Source of the DNA: Candidatus Coprenecus avistercoris
Lineage (GTDB): Bacteria > Bacteroidota > Bacteroidia > Bacteroidales > UBA932
Assembly (NCBI GenBank): GCA_018712275.1
Contig: DVHI01000074.1
Coordinates: 1-64,000 of the forward strand
Direction: 5' to 3'
DNA: 64,000 nt
Within the stretch, counting starts at the first letter, position 1. Every line of letters begins with the position of its first letter. This document shows, in pieces, positions 40,797-51,300 of the stretch. The position numbers and the translations under genes were made by a program. The notes below the pieces were generated by a model, which was given only the letters and a program-made list of their open reading frames with translations, searched no databases and was not told the DNA's origin.

Positions 40797-40830
40797 TTTA
40801 AACGGCTATAAACGTTTATAATCGTTTAAA
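40797..40830 (-). promoter_or_regulatory. 34-bp imperfect palindrome upstream of ORF6N
   Basis: TTTAAACGGCTATAAACGTTTATAATCGTTTAAA is self-complementary except for two central-flank pairs, with ATAAACGTTTAT as a perfect core and repeated AAACG/CGTTT units. It lies between the acetyltransferase stop and the ORF6N start and resembles an operator more than a terminator. Confidence 0.55.
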
Positions 40831-40839
40831 AACGGCTGA

Positions 40840-41394
40840 TTACAGCCAGCGTATGATGCGGGCCGGGTTGCCGGCCACTACGGTGCGGGGCGGAACGTCG
40901 CGGGTGACGACGCTTCCTGCGCCTACTACCGCACCTTCACCGATGGAGACGCCGGGGAGGACGGTGACATTGCCGCCGAGCCAGACATTGTCCCCGATGG
41001 TGATGGGGAGGGCCTTCTCGATGCCCTTGTTGCGCTCCTGCGCGTCGAGGGGGTGGACGGCGGTGAGCAGGCTGCAGCCCGGACCTATGAAGACGTGGGA
41101 GCCGATGGTGACGGGGGCCTCGTCGAGTACGGTCAGGTTGAAGTTAATGTAGGTGCAGTCTCCGATGGAGATATGGGAGCCATAGTCACAGAAGAACGGA
41201 GAGAGGATGGTGACCTCGCGTCCCATGTGTCCGATGATGGACCTGAGCAGGATGTCCCTGGTGGCTGTCTCCCGAGGATGCAGGCGGTTCAGTTCGTATA
41301 TCCTGTCCCGGCAGGCATACAGTTCGGAAAGCAGTTCTGGATCGGATGCGGCATCGTACCATTCGCCGCTGAGCATTTTCTCCTTCTCAGTCAT
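40840..41394 (-). CDS. Sugar O-acetyltransferase (maltose/galactoside acetyltransferase type)
   Basis: The start at 41394 (MTEKEKMLSGEWYDAASDPELLSEL) matches the conserved N-terminal Mac domain (EKMLSGEWYD). The 184-aa protein then forms a left-handed beta helix of hexapeptide repeats with the active-site region CDYGSHISIGDCTYINFNLTVLDEAPVTIGSHVFIGP and LTAVHPLDAQERNKG, where the catalytic His is in TAVHP. It acetylates a sugar hydroxyl from acetyl-CoA in the cytoplasm; the sugar is not predictable. It is divergent from the fumarase gene and followed by the ORF6N gene. Confidence 0.92.
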   Translation of the reverse strand: MTEKEKMLSGEWYDAASDPELLSELYACRDRIYELNRLHPRETATRDILLRSIIGHMGREVTILSPFFCDYGSHISIGDCTYINFNLTVLDEAPVTIGSHVFIGPGCSLLTAVHPLDAQERNKGIEKALPITIGDNVWLGGNVTVLPGVSIGEGAVVGAGSVVTRDVPPRTVVAGNPARIIRWL

Positions 41395-41436
41395 AATTTC
41401 GTGTTTATTGTCGGTTAATTGCTTGTACAAAATTAC

Positions 41437-41444
41437 TATCTTTG
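41437..41444 (+). promoter_or_regulatory. Candidate -7 element for fumarase
   Basis: TATCTTTG lies 30 nt upstream of the fumarase start in the divergent gap. A -33 TTTG at the proper distance is not evident. Confidence 0.55.
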
Positions 41445-41474
41445 CCATCACGAAACAAACAAATAACAACAGAT

Positions 41475-43115
41475 ATGGAATTCAAATACCAGGAACTTTT
41501 CCAGATGGGTGAGGATACTACCAAGTATCATCTTGTCACCAAGGACTATGTGTCTACCGCTCAGTTCGAGGGCGAGGAAATTCTGAAAGTCGATCCCGAG
41601 GGACTCAGGCTGATTGCCCGCCAGGCTTTCCACGATGTGGCCTTCATGCTCCGTCCCGAGCACAACGAGATGGTGGCCAGGATTCTCAATGACCCCGAGG
41701 CCAGCCGCAACGACAAGGCCGTGGCCCTGACCATGCTGCTCAACGCCGACGTGGCCAAGAACCAGAAACTGCCTTTCTGCCAGGATACAGGTACTGCCAT
41801 CGTAGTTGCCAAGAAAGGCCGCAGGGTATGGGTGGACAAGACCGCCGACGGCTCCCGCATCAGCGACGAGGAGGCCCTGCAGCACGGTGTCTACGACACC
41901 TACACTACTGACAACCTGCGTTATTCCCAGACTCTTCCCCTGGACATGTACAAGGAGAAGAACTCCGGCAACAACCTGCCCGCTCAGGTGGACATCTACG
42001 CCACCGAGGGCGGCGAGTACAAGTTCCTGTTCATCGCCAAGGGCGGCGGCTCGGCCAACAAGACCTTCCTCTTCCAGGAGACCAAGGCCCTGCTCAATCC
42101 CGAGAAACTCGAGAGTTTCCTGATCGAGAAGATGAAGACCCTCGGTACGGCGGCCTGCCCTCCCTACCACATCGCATTCGTAATCGGCGGCTCATCGGCA
42201 GAGACCAACCTCAAGACCGTCAAGCTCGCCTCCGCCAAGTACTACGACAACCTGCCCACTACCGGTGACGACCTCGGCCGCGCCTTCCGCGACATCGAGC
42301 TGGAGCAGAAGCTCTTCAAGGCAGCCTGCAACATCGGCCTCGGCGCCCAGTTCGGCGGCAAGTACTTCGCCCACGACATCCGCGTGATCCGTCTGCCCCG
42401 TCACGGTGCGTCCTGCCCCGTCGGCCTCGGAGTATCCTGCAGCGCCGACCGCAACATCAAGGGTAAGATCAACAAGGACGGTATCTGGCTCGAGGACCTG
42501 GACAGCAACCCCATCCGTCTCGTTCCCGAGCAGCTGCGCGGCGGCTTCGCCAAGCATTCCGGCGGTGTGAAAATAGACCTGAACCGTCCGATGAAGGAAG
42601 TCCTCGCCGACCTGTCCCAGTATCCCGTATCGACATTCCTCCTGCTCAGCGGCACCATCATCGTAGGCCGCGACATCGCCCACGCCAAGCTGAAAGAGCG
42701 TATCGAGAGCGGAGAGGGCCTGCCCCAGTACATGAAGGAGCACCCGATCTACTATGCCGGCCCCGCCAAGACCCCCGAAGGAATGCCCTCCGGCAGCTTC
42801 GGCCCCACCACCGCCGGCCGTATGGACAGCTACGTTGACCTCTTCCAGGAGAATGGCGGCAGCATGATCATGATCGCCAAGGGCAACCGCAGCCAGCAGG
42901 TGACCGACGCCTGCAAGAAGCACGGCGGCTTCTACCTCGGCAGCATCGGCGGTCCCGCAGCCATCCTGGCTCAGGACAATATCAAGAAGGTCGAGCTCCT
43001 CGAGTATCCCGAACTCGGCATGGAGGCCATCTGGAAGATCGAGGTAGTCGACTTCCCCGCCTTCATCCTCGTGGACGACAAGGGCAACGACTTCTTCAAG
43101 ACTGTCCTCAAATAG
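41475..43115 (+). CDS. Class I fumarate hydratase (4Fe-4S)
   Basis: The start at 41475 ([27 protein letters not shown]) follows a promoter box; the ORF-track start lies inside it. The 546-aa single-chain enzyme joins the alpha part (residues ~1-340: [50 protein letters not shown]) and the beta part (~360-546: [44 protein letters not shown]). Three Cys for the oxygen-sensitive cluster are visible in FCQDTG, ASCPVG and VSCSAD. It interconverts fumarate and malate in the anaerobic reductive branch that leads to succinate. A strong terminator follows. Confidence 0.96.
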   Translation: MEFKYQELFQMGEDTTKYHLVTKDYVSTAQFEGEEILKVDPEGLRLIARQAFHDVAFMLRPEHNEMVARILNDPEASRNDKAVALTMLLNADVAKNQKLPFCQDTGTAIVVAKKGRRVWVDKTADGSRISDEEALQHGVYDTYTTDNLRYSQTLPLDMYKEKNSGNNLPAQVDIYATEGGEYKFLFIAKGGGSANKTFLFQETKALLNPEKLESFLIEKMKTLGTAACPPYHIAFVIGGSSAETNLKTVKLASAKYYDNLPTTGDDLGRAFRDIELEQKLFKAACNIGLGAQFGGKYFAHDIRVIRLPRHGASCPVGLGVSCSADRNIKGKINKDGIWLEDLDSNPIRLVPEQLRGGFAKHSGGVKIDLNRPMKEVLADLSQYPVSTFLLLSGTIIVGRDIAHAKLKERIESGEGLPQYMKEHPIYYAGPAKTPEGMPSGSFGPTTAGRMDSYVDLFQENGGSMIMIAKGNRSQQVTDACKKHGGFYLGSIGGPAAILAQDNIKKVELLEYPELGMEAIWKIEVVDFPAFILVDDKGNDFFKTVLK

Positions 43116-43142
43116 GGATGCCGTCAGGAATTTTAAGGAAAT

Positions 43143-43178
43143 GGCCCGGTCTTGCAGGTTCTGTGGACCGGGCCTTTT
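43143..43178 (+). terminator. Fumarase terminator
   Basis: GGCCCGGTC and GACCGGGCC form a perfect 9-bp stem with a 14-nt loop followed by TTTT, 27 nt after the fumarase stop. Confidence 0.85.
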
Positions 43179-43183
43179 CATGC

Positions 43184-43540
43184 TCATTTCTTAGTCTTGA
43201 AGGACAATATGTGAACAGTGACCCCGGCGGCAATGGCGGCCAGCAGAACTCGCAGCCACAGCTGGTGGACCAGGAAGATACTCAGTGCAATGGTCAGCCA
43301 CAGGGTCGTGACCGAGACGGCCTTCACCCTCCGGGAGATGCACTTGTGCTCCTGGAAGTCCCTTATGTAAGGCCCCAGCTTAGGATGCGCCATCAGCCAG
43401 GCATGCAGCCGCGGCGCCCCCTTCATCCAGCACCACGCCGTCAGCAGCAGGAACGGAGTGGTCGGCAGCACCGGCAGGAACATCCCCGCCACTCCCAGTC
43501 CCAGCGACACGGCACCCAATATGATCAGCAGATAATTCAT
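43184..43540 (-). CDS. DUF454 (YbaN-like) small membrane protein
   Basis: The start at 43540 (MNYLLIILGAVSLGLGVAGMFLPVLPTTPFLLLTAWCW) begins the family motif directly; the ORF-track start adds 12 upstream codons. The 118-aa protein has three or four membrane helices with the conserved LPTTPFLLLTAWCW, then HPKLGPYIRDFQEHKCISRRVKAVSV between helices. Function is unknown in general. It converges with fumarase, the fumarase terminator lying between them. Upstream of it is a palindromic repeat region. Confidence 0.88.
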   Translation of the reverse strand: MNYLLIILGAVSLGLGVAGMFLPVLPTTPFLLLTAWCWMKGAPRLHAWLMAHPKLGPYIRDFQEHKCISRRVKAVSVTTLWLTIALSIFLVHQLWLRVLLAAIAAGVTVHILSFKTKK

Positions 43541-43614
43541 GATTCTAATTCGCGCCCCAAAAGTAACAAAAATCATTTGTACCGGCTTCTCCCGGCCATA
43601 TTATCCATCCCTCT

Positions 43615-43659
43615 TTCCACAACGGCAGCAAAATCCGCGTTTCGGTGCCGTTGCGGAAG
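43615..43659 (+). repeat. Palindromic repeat element copy A
   Basis: TTCCACAACGGCA ... TGCCGTTGCGGAA (13-bp arms, one mismatch) with centre GCAAAATCCGCGTTTCGG. It is about 80% identical to copy B, 61 nt downstream and in the same orientation. It resembles REP/MITE-type elements. Confidence 0.7.
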
Positions 43660-43719
43660 CCGCTTTCCCCATGTACCCTCTCTACAGCCCATGTACGGCA
43701 TCTTCCCTCCGCCTCCCTT

Positions 43720-43766
43720 TTCCACAACGGCAGTGTAAAATCCACGATTCGGTGCCGTTGTGGAAG
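43720..43766 (+). repeat. Palindromic repeat element copy B
   Basis: TTCCACAACGGCA ... TGCCGTTGTGGAA (perfect 13-bp arms) with a centre containing TAAAATCCACGATTCGG. Copies A and B differ at a few positions, one of which removes a pairing in A. The spacing segment also holds a direct repeat, CCCATGTAC. Confidence 0.75.
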
Positions 43767-44147
43767 CCACCGTCAATCTGTAATGGGTGTTATTTCGCTA
43801 AACAGCATAAACTAAGAGCGTTATGCCGCTCGCGGGAATTACAGATACAGGGGTACACCTCATTGTCTGTTTTGTCGTGATGGGCGTATGTGTCTGCTAT
43901 ATCGGCATTTATGTGCATCGTTACAAAACAGACTCAGTAGAGAAAATTCAAGATGGATTGTATACCCCGTCCTGCAGCATACTCAGAAGCGGATTCCGAG
44001 AAACAGTTTCATTCCTATCTCTTCAGTCTGTAATTGTTAATATTAGGACAAATTGCTATAATTCAGCGAGTTGTATATAGTGCTGAAATTACAGACACTG
44101 ATGGCTTTGTATGTTGATGTTGGAAGCCAGACGTTGCGTATCAGTAG
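43767..44147 (+). other. AT-rich intergenic region with an inverted GTCTGTAATT repeat
   Basis: About 380 nt without a supported gene. GTCTGTAATT (44026-44035) and AATTACAGAC (44087-44096) form a 10-bp inverted repeat, and a further copy of ATTACAGA occurs near 43838. The 85-aa ORF at 43823 has no recognisable features. GC content is well below the flanks, suggesting decayed or acquired DNA. Confidence 0.5.
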
Positions 44148-44243
44148 TTAGTAGTTGAGGCCGAACCACCAGAGCGGAAGGATGTTGCCGGAGGAGAACT
44201 CGATGCCGTCCTTGACGATGTAGCCTTCTTCGGTGGAGGCTGC
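44148..44243 (-). pseudogene. C-terminal remnant of an outer-membrane-type protein
   Basis: Just past the MATE terminator, the minus strand reads EEGYIVKDGIEFSSGNILPLWWFGLNY and a stop, with high-GC codons like real genes here and a terminal aromatic residue like outer-membrane barrels. There is no start or upstream body: the frame runs back into the MATE stop region. It appears to be the tail of a gene removed by deletion. Which family it came from cannot be told from ~30 residues. Confidence 0.35.
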
Positions 44244-44247
44244 CGGT

Positions 44248-44270
44248 AAAATTGCACTTGTGAAGTGCAA
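44248..44270 (-). terminator. MATE gene terminator
   Basis: Minus-strand TTGCACTT-CAC-AAGTGCAA followed by TTTT lies immediately after the MATE stop codon (8-bp perfect stem). Confidence 0.8.
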
Positions 44271-44271
44271 A

Positions 44272-45624
44272 TTAGAAATTTCTCCTACGGCCGAGGAAGT
44301 AGTAGAGGGCGATGGCGGCGGTGGTGAGGGCCTCGGAGACGGCCATGGCGAGCCAGATGCCGGCGTCGCCGAGCAGGCGGGGCATGATGATGAAGCTCGG
44401 GACGATGAAGACGAGGCCGCGCAGGCAGGCGAAGAGCATGGCGGGCTTCATCTTCTCGAGGCTCTGGAGGAGGCCGATGGAGGCTACGTTGGTGACGTAG
44501 AAGATGTAGCCGAGGGCGAAGAGGGGCAGGCCATCGATGGCGATGCGGGCGGCGTTGCCCTCCTGGCCGATGAACAGGCCTACGAGGGGGCCGGGCAGGA
44601 GCACGAAGAGCATCATGCCGACGAAGCCGCAGATGACGGCGGTGATTATCGACAGGCGGCTGACGGACAGGACGCGGTCCATCTTGCCGGCTCCGTAGTT
44701 GAAGCTGACTATCGGCTGGGCGGACTGGGCCACGGCGTTGCCGAACATGAAGACGAAGGGGGTGTAGTAGCAGGCCACACCGAAGGCGCCTACGCCGTCG
44801 TCTCCGAGGTAGTGCATGAAGACCTGGTTGCCCATGAACATGAGGACTGCGATGGTGGCCTCTCCGAGCAGGGCGGGGGAGCCTATCTTGCACTGGTAGC
44901 CGATGTTGCGCAGGCTCAGGCGCATGCTCTTACGGCTCATTTTCAACTTGATCAGGCGCACCACCCTGGCGCGTAGCAGCAGATAGCCGATGCCCATGCA
45001 CCCGCCCACTATGATGCTGATGCCGGTGGCTATGGCCGCGCCCTTGACGCCCATATCGAGGGGGAAGATGAAGAGCCAGTCGAGCACGGTGTTGATGATG
45101 GCGGTGATGACCGAGCACCACATGGCGTACTGAGGCGCTCCGTCCAGGCGGATGATGAAGAGCGATACCGAGAGCCACATCTGGAATGGCAGGGCCGGGA
45201 CTATCCACAGCAGGTAGTCCAGCACGAGGGGCATCAGGTTCTTCGAGGAGCCGAGCATCCGGGCCGTGGTCTCCGGGAATGTCATGATGAGTCCGGCGAC
45301 CAGAACGGCCACGATGGTAACGAAGAGTATGGCCTGGGTGACATTGAGCCGGGCGGCCTTGACCTTCCCCCTGGCCAGGTGTATCGACGCCACTACGGAA
45401 CTGCCCGCTCCGGCCATCAGACCGAGACCGGTGAATATCATCCACACGGGCACGCAGATATTGACGGCGGCGATGCCGTCGCTGCCTACTCCGTGACCTA
45501 TGAAGATGCCGTCGATGGCCGTGACCGCCGACATGCTCACCATCCCGAGCAGTGTGGTTACAAAATACTTACCGAACAGGGACGGGATATTTACTGTTCC
45601 GAAATCAATAGCATCGCGCTGCAT
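44272..45624 (-). CDS. MATE family efflux transporter
   Basis: The 450-aa inner-membrane protein has twelve predicted helices in two pseudo-symmetric halves. Recognisable segments are VSMSAVTAIDGIFIGHGVGSDGIAAVNICVP (first half), PALPFQMWLSVSLFIIRLDG, and GNAVAQSAQPIVSFNYGAGKMDRV (second half). MATE proteins export cationic drugs or metabolites by Na+ or H+ antiport; this one belongs to the broad Bacteroidales NorM/DinF-like group, and the substrate is unknown. The start codon lies within one arm of an 8-bp inverted repeat in the leader. A compact terminator follows the stop. Confidence 0.92.
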   Translation of the reverse strand: MQRDAIDFGTVNIPSLFGKYFVTTLLGMVSMSAVTAIDGIFIGHGVGSDGIAAVNICVPVWMIFTGLGLMAGAGSSVVASIHLARGKVKAARLNVTQAILFVTIVAVLVAGLIMTFPETTARMLGSSKNLMPLVLDYLLWIVPALPFQMWLSVSLFIIRLDGAPQYAMWCSVITAIINTVLDWLFIFPLDMGVKGAAIATGISIIVGGCMGIGYLLLRARVVRLIKLKMSRKSMRLSLRNIGYQCKIGSPALLGEATIAVLMFMGNQVFMHYLGDDGVGAFGVACYYTPFVFMFGNAVAQSAQPIVSFNYGAGKMDRVLSVSRLSIITAVICGFVGMMLFVLLPGPLVGLFIGQEGNAARIAIDGLPLFALGYIFYVTNVASIGLLQSLEKMKPAMLFACLRGLVFIVPSFIIMPRLLGDAGIWLAMAVSEALTTAAIALYYFLGRRRNF

Positions 45625-45655
45625 AAATAAGATATTTTATCCATTCAGCAGCGCG
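45615..45655 (-). promoter_or_regulatory. Leader hairpin that includes the MATE start codon
   Basis: CGCGCTGC, 25 AT-rich nt, GCAGCGCG: a perfect 8-bp inverted repeat. The 3' arm on the minus strand overlaps the start (ATGCAGCGCG), so folding would hide the initiation site. A near-consensus -7 box (AATATTTG, 45665-45672) lies just upstream, which would place the hairpin at the mRNA 5' end. Confidence 0.5.
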
Positions 45656-45685
45656 AAGTTGGGCCAAATATTCCGAATTACCAAA

Positions 45686-46582
45686 TCATTTCAGCATCCC
45701 TATCTCATATTCCCTGATTCCAGTCCACCGGATGATGTCCTCTACGGGTATGCCTGAGGCTGCCATGCGGCGGGCGCTGTCTCTCTGCTGTTGTTGGACT
45801 CCGGCGATGATGCCTGTATTGACACCTTCCCTGTACCAGCGGGCGAAGCCCTCCTCGAAGCCTTTGCAGCGTCCGCGCCCGTAACTCTCCTGCATGATGC
45901 CGTGTACCGCTGCCCGGACGGCCTTCGCAGACTGTACGGACCGGGTGTAATCCAGCATTTCCTCCTCTGAGTATGCGGAACTGTCCAGCAGCCTGACAGC
46001 CTTGCCGATCAGGGGATGTGCAGGCAGCTCCGGGGCAATCTCCGTAGCGTCGCCGCCACATTCTTTGAGGAAACGCAGCCACAGTTCTTCTGTTGTGGGG
46101 GGAAGTGCTCCTTCATTTTTGAAACGTGGAAGTTCAATGATTGTCACGTGCAGTCCGCCTTCAGGACCGGCAGCCTCCTCCATCTCCTGACGGTATTCCC
46201 AGCTGTCGGGAATATCGTCATCCACGATAATCAGCGAGTATACCGGAATCTGCGGGTCCGGCCCTTCTCCTGTGTATTGCGGGACGCAGGCTCCTGCGGC
46301 CTCCGTCAGTATCTGCTTCCGGCTTGTCCAGGTGTATATAATGCGTGTGTCAATGATAACCGTACTGCCTCTGCCGTTCATGCAGTGTGTCCTGAGAGTG
46401 GTGCAGAATGGGGACCGGTGGATTTCAGGTAATGGATCCTTCAGGATTTCCACGATGCGGTCTTCCTCCTGTCTGAAGGGAAGCAGCGCGTTCAGTAGAC
46501 TTGTCAACAATTCAGGATTCTGCCCGAAAACTCTCCTGAAAGTAATGTACGCTTTCGGGTCCAGATTCGTAACACGATTCAT
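45686..46582 (-). CDS. Rpn/PD-(D/E)XK transposase-like family protein, active site apparently degraded
   Basis: The 298-aa protein follows the layout of the Bacteroidales PD-(D/E)XK nuclease-family transposases: start DPKAYITFRRVFGQNPELLTSLLNALLPFRQEEDRIVEI, a nuclease-like core (to ~170), and a helical C-terminal region with EEEMLDYTRSVQSAKAVRAAVHGIMQESYGRGRCKGFEEGFARW (in pieces) and a short final helix (GIPVEDIIRWTGI). In active relatives the core has an Asp and a (D/E)x(K/Q) pair; here the corresponding stretch reads TLRTHCMNGRGSTVIIDTRI, which lacks a clear Glu-x-Gln. It may be catalytically dead. It has its own promoter. Confidence 0.8.
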   Translation of the reverse strand: MNRVTNLDPKAYITFRRVFGQNPELLTSLLNALLPFRQEEDRIVEILKDPLPEIHRSPFCTTLRTHCMNGRGSTVIIDTRIIYTWTSRKQILTEAAGACVPQYTGEGPDPQIPVYSLIIVDDDIPDSWEYRQEMEEAAGPEGGLHVTIIELPRFKNEGALPPTTEELWLRFLKECGGDATEIAPELPAHPLIGKAVRLLDSSAYSEEEMLDYTRSVQSAKAVRAAVHGIMQESYGRGRCKGFEEGFARWYREGVNTGIIAGVQQQQRDSARRMAASGIPVEDIIRWTGIREYEIGMLK

Positions 46583-46620
46583 AAGTTTTTGGTTTTAGCA
46601 GTTAGTTAACAAAAGAGTTG

Positions 46621-46628
46621 CAAAGATA
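46621..46628 (-). promoter_or_regulatory. Candidate -7 element for the Rpn-like gene
   Basis: Minus-strand TATCTTTG, 38 nt before the start codon and directly after the infB terminator U-run; the two signals are almost abutting. Confidence 0.6.
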
Positions 46629-46630
46629 GT

Positions 46631-46667
46631 AAAAAATATCCCGGAAAACCTTGCAGGCTTCCGGGAT
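46631..46667 (-). terminator. infB operon terminator
   Basis: Minus-strand ATCCCGGAA and TTCCGGGAT form a perfect 9-bp stem with a 12-nt loop, followed by ATTTTTT, 30 nt after the infB stop. Confidence 0.85.
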
Positions 46668-46696
46668 GTTTGTTCCGCTTACAGATGGAGGCGGGC

Positions 46697-49579
<2,883 letters not shown>

Positions 49580-49614
49580 ATATTATCAATTTAGTTAATA
49601 ACTCGTTTTCTCTA

Positions 49615-50847
49615 TTATTCGAACTCCGCGCGGAGTATCTTCTGAACCTCCTGCACTGTCTCCTCCTCGAGGTCGGCCCTGTGGCATATCTCGTCCACGG
49701 GAAGCGCGAGCACGCTCTTGGCAGTGTCGCAGCCGATACCCTTGAGGGCGTCGATGATCCACTGCTCGATCTCGTCATTGAACTCGTCGAGCATCACGTC
49801 CTCCTCATCCTCACCGGCCTCGTTCTCGCGGAAGACGTCTATCTCGTAGCCTGCGAGCTGACCGGCCAGCTTGATGTTGCTTCCGCCCTTGCCGATGGCC
49901 AGGGATACTTCGGAAGGACTGAGGTTGACACGTATGTGCTTGGTCTCCTCGTCAATCGACATGGAGGATATCTTCGCGGGGCTCAGTGCCCTCTGGATGA
50001 GCAGCTGGGTGTTGGAGGTCCAGTTGATGATGTCGATGTTCTCGTTGCGCAGCTCGCGGACGATGCTGTGGATACGCGAGCCCTTGACACCGACGCATGC
50101 TCCTACGGGGTCGATGCGCTCGTCGTAGGACTCCACCGCTACCTTGGCCCTATCGCCGGGAATCCGGACCACCTTCTTGATGGTGATCAGACCGTCGAAG
50201 ATCTCGGGCACCTCCTGCTCGAAGAGTCTCTCCAGGAAGGCCGGGGATGTACGCGAGAGGGTGATTACGGGTGTATTGTTCTTCATCTCTACGCTCTCGA
50301 TGACGGCCTTGACTGTCTCGCCCTTCTTGAAGTAGTCGGAGGGTATCTGCTCGGACTTGGGAAGCACCAGCTCGTTGCCGTCCTCGTCCATCACGAGCAC
50401 CTCTTTCTTCCATACCTGGTAAACCTCGCCGACGAGGATCTCATGGATGCGGTCCTTGTACTTGTTGTAGAGGTTGGCCTTCTCGATATCGGCGATGCGG
50501 CCCTGCAGGTTCTGGCGCAGGTTGAGAATGCCCCTGCGGCCGAAGTCGGAGAGCTTCACTTCTTCGGGGAAGTCCTCGCCGACCTCATAGGAGGGGTCTA
50601 TCTTGTGTACCTCCTCGAGTGATATCTGGGTGTTGGGGTCCTCGACCTTCTCCACCACCTCGCGGTTCCTCCATATCTCGAGGTCACCCTTGTCGATATT
50701 GATGATGATGTCGAAATTGTCGGCTGAGCCGTACATTTTTTCCAGCTGGGTGCGGAAGATGTTTTCCAGCACGCTCATCATGGTAGGTCTGTCGATGTTC
50801 TTCAGTTCCTTGAACTCGGCAAACGTACTGATCAGGTTTACTTCCAT
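49615..50847 (-). CDS. nusA: Transcription termination/antitermination factor NusA
   Basis: The start at 50847 (MEVNLISTFAEFKELKNIDRPTMMSVLEN) is chosen over the longer ORF, which would run into rimP. The 410-aa protein has the N-terminal RNA polymerase-binding domain (~1-130), an S1 domain (GEVYQVWKKEVLVMDEDGNELVLPKSEQIP), KH1 (DPVGACVGVKGSRIHSIVRELRNENIDII) and KH2 (VSLAIGKGGSNIKLAGQLAGYEIDV), then a short acidic helical tail without the acidic repeats of E. coli. It controls pausing, termination and antitermination. It follows a short rimP by 16 nt. The operon leader contains a terminator-like hairpin, suggesting feedback. Confidence 0.96.
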   Translation of the reverse strand: MEVNLISTFAEFKELKNIDRPTMMSVLENIFRTQLEKMYGSADNFDIIINIDKGDLEIWRNREVVEKVEDPNTQISLEEVHKIDPSYEVGEDFPEEVKLSDFGRRGILNLRQNLQGRIADIEKANLYNKYKDRIHEILVGEVYQVWKKEVLVMDEDGNELVLPKSEQIPSDYFKKGETVKAVIESVEMKNNTPVITLSRTSPAFLERLFEQEVPEIFDGLITIKKVVRIPGDRAKVAVESYDERIDPVGACVGVKGSRIHSIVRELRNENIDIINWTSNTQLLIQRALSPAKISSMSIDEETKHIRVNLSPSEVSLAIGKGGSNIKLAGQLAGYEIDVFRENEAGEDEEDVMLDEFNDEIEQWIIDALKGIGCDTAKSVLALPVDEICHRADLEEETVQEVQKILRAEFE

Positions 50848-50863
50848 GTCGGTTGTTGTATGT

Positions 50864-51139
50864 TTAATTATTATTTGTTCCGTCCTCATCGCCGTCGATC
50901 CTGCTGTCAGCATCTCCGGCTGAGCTCACCATAAGGGAAAAATCCTCCTTGTCCCTGTCCAGCTGAGACTCGATCCATCGGCTCAGCCCCACGCAGTCGT
51001 CGATACAGGCCGGTCTTCCGATTGCCCTGAAAAACACTTTTATATTGTTGGCCTTGTTTACTGTAACTTTGACCAGGGAGAGGCCGTGCTCTTCCATATA
51101 CGGGGCTGCGGTCTGTTCTATGGTTTGTTTCTCAATCAT
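50864..51139 (-). CDS. rimP: Ribosome maturation factor RimP, N-terminal domain only
   Basis: The start at 51139 (MIEKQTIEQTAAPYMEEHGLSLVKVTVNK) gives 91 aa. The RimP N-terminal alpha/beta domain is clear: IKVFFRAIGRPACIDDCVGLSRWIESQLDRDKEDFSLMVSSAG (in pieces). Normal RimP has ~150 residues, continuing after VSSPG into an SH3-like C-terminal domain; here the frame ends 16 residues later with DADSRIDGDEDGTNNN. Only 16 nt separate the stop from nusA, so there is no room for a frameshifted remainder. The gene is in its normal place ahead of nusA and infB. Whether the single domain still aids 30S assembly is unknown. Confidence 0.85.
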   Translation of the reverse strand: MIEKQTIEQTAAPYMEEHGLSLVKVTVNKANNIKVFFRAIGRPACIDDCVGLSRWIESQLDRDKEDFSLMVSSAGDADSRIDGDEDGTNNN

Positions 51140-51171
51140 GCGGATATGTGTTATGTACGTGAGCTGTAGAT

Positions 51172-51199
51172 AAAACGAAAGGGACTTGCCGTCCCTTTC
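51172..51199 (-). terminator. Terminator-like hairpin in the rimP-nusA-infB leader
   Basis: Minus-strand GAAAGGGAC-GGCAA-GTCCCTTTC (perfect 9-bp stem) followed by GTTTTATC, located between the promoter at 51216-51247 and the rimP start. No minus-strand gene lies upstream (lpxD is divergent), so it is best explained as an attenuator of the operon itself. Confidence 0.65.
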
Positions 51200-51215
51200 C
51201 TCTTCCAAATCCGCA

Positions 51216-51247
51216 CAAAAATAAGGGTTTTATGCATATATTCCAAA
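51216..51247 (-). promoter_or_regulatory. Promoter of rimP-nusA-infB
   Basis: Minus-strand TTTG, 20 nt, TATTTTTG: a full match to the Bacteroidetes consensus, 77 nt before the rimP start. Confidence 0.75.
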
Positions 51248-51300
51248 AAAAAGTGCTTTATTTGCAAAATTATTTTAGAATAACGAAACAAAAGTGTACC

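Noticed and set aside
43615-43766. Intrinsic terminators for DUF454 or fumarase
   Set aside because: The arms are followed by no U-run, the elements lie upstream of DUF454, and fumarase already has a strong terminator.
43823-44080. 85-aa plus-strand ORF in the AT-rich gap
   Set aside because: No promoter, no homology-like motif, and it overlaps repeat sequence. It cannot be excluded as a small membrane protein, but the support is too weak.
44233-44976. 247-aa plus-strand ORF opposite the MATE gene
   Set aside because: Low-complexity Glu/Gly/His/Asp sequence typical of an antisense frame of a membrane protein.
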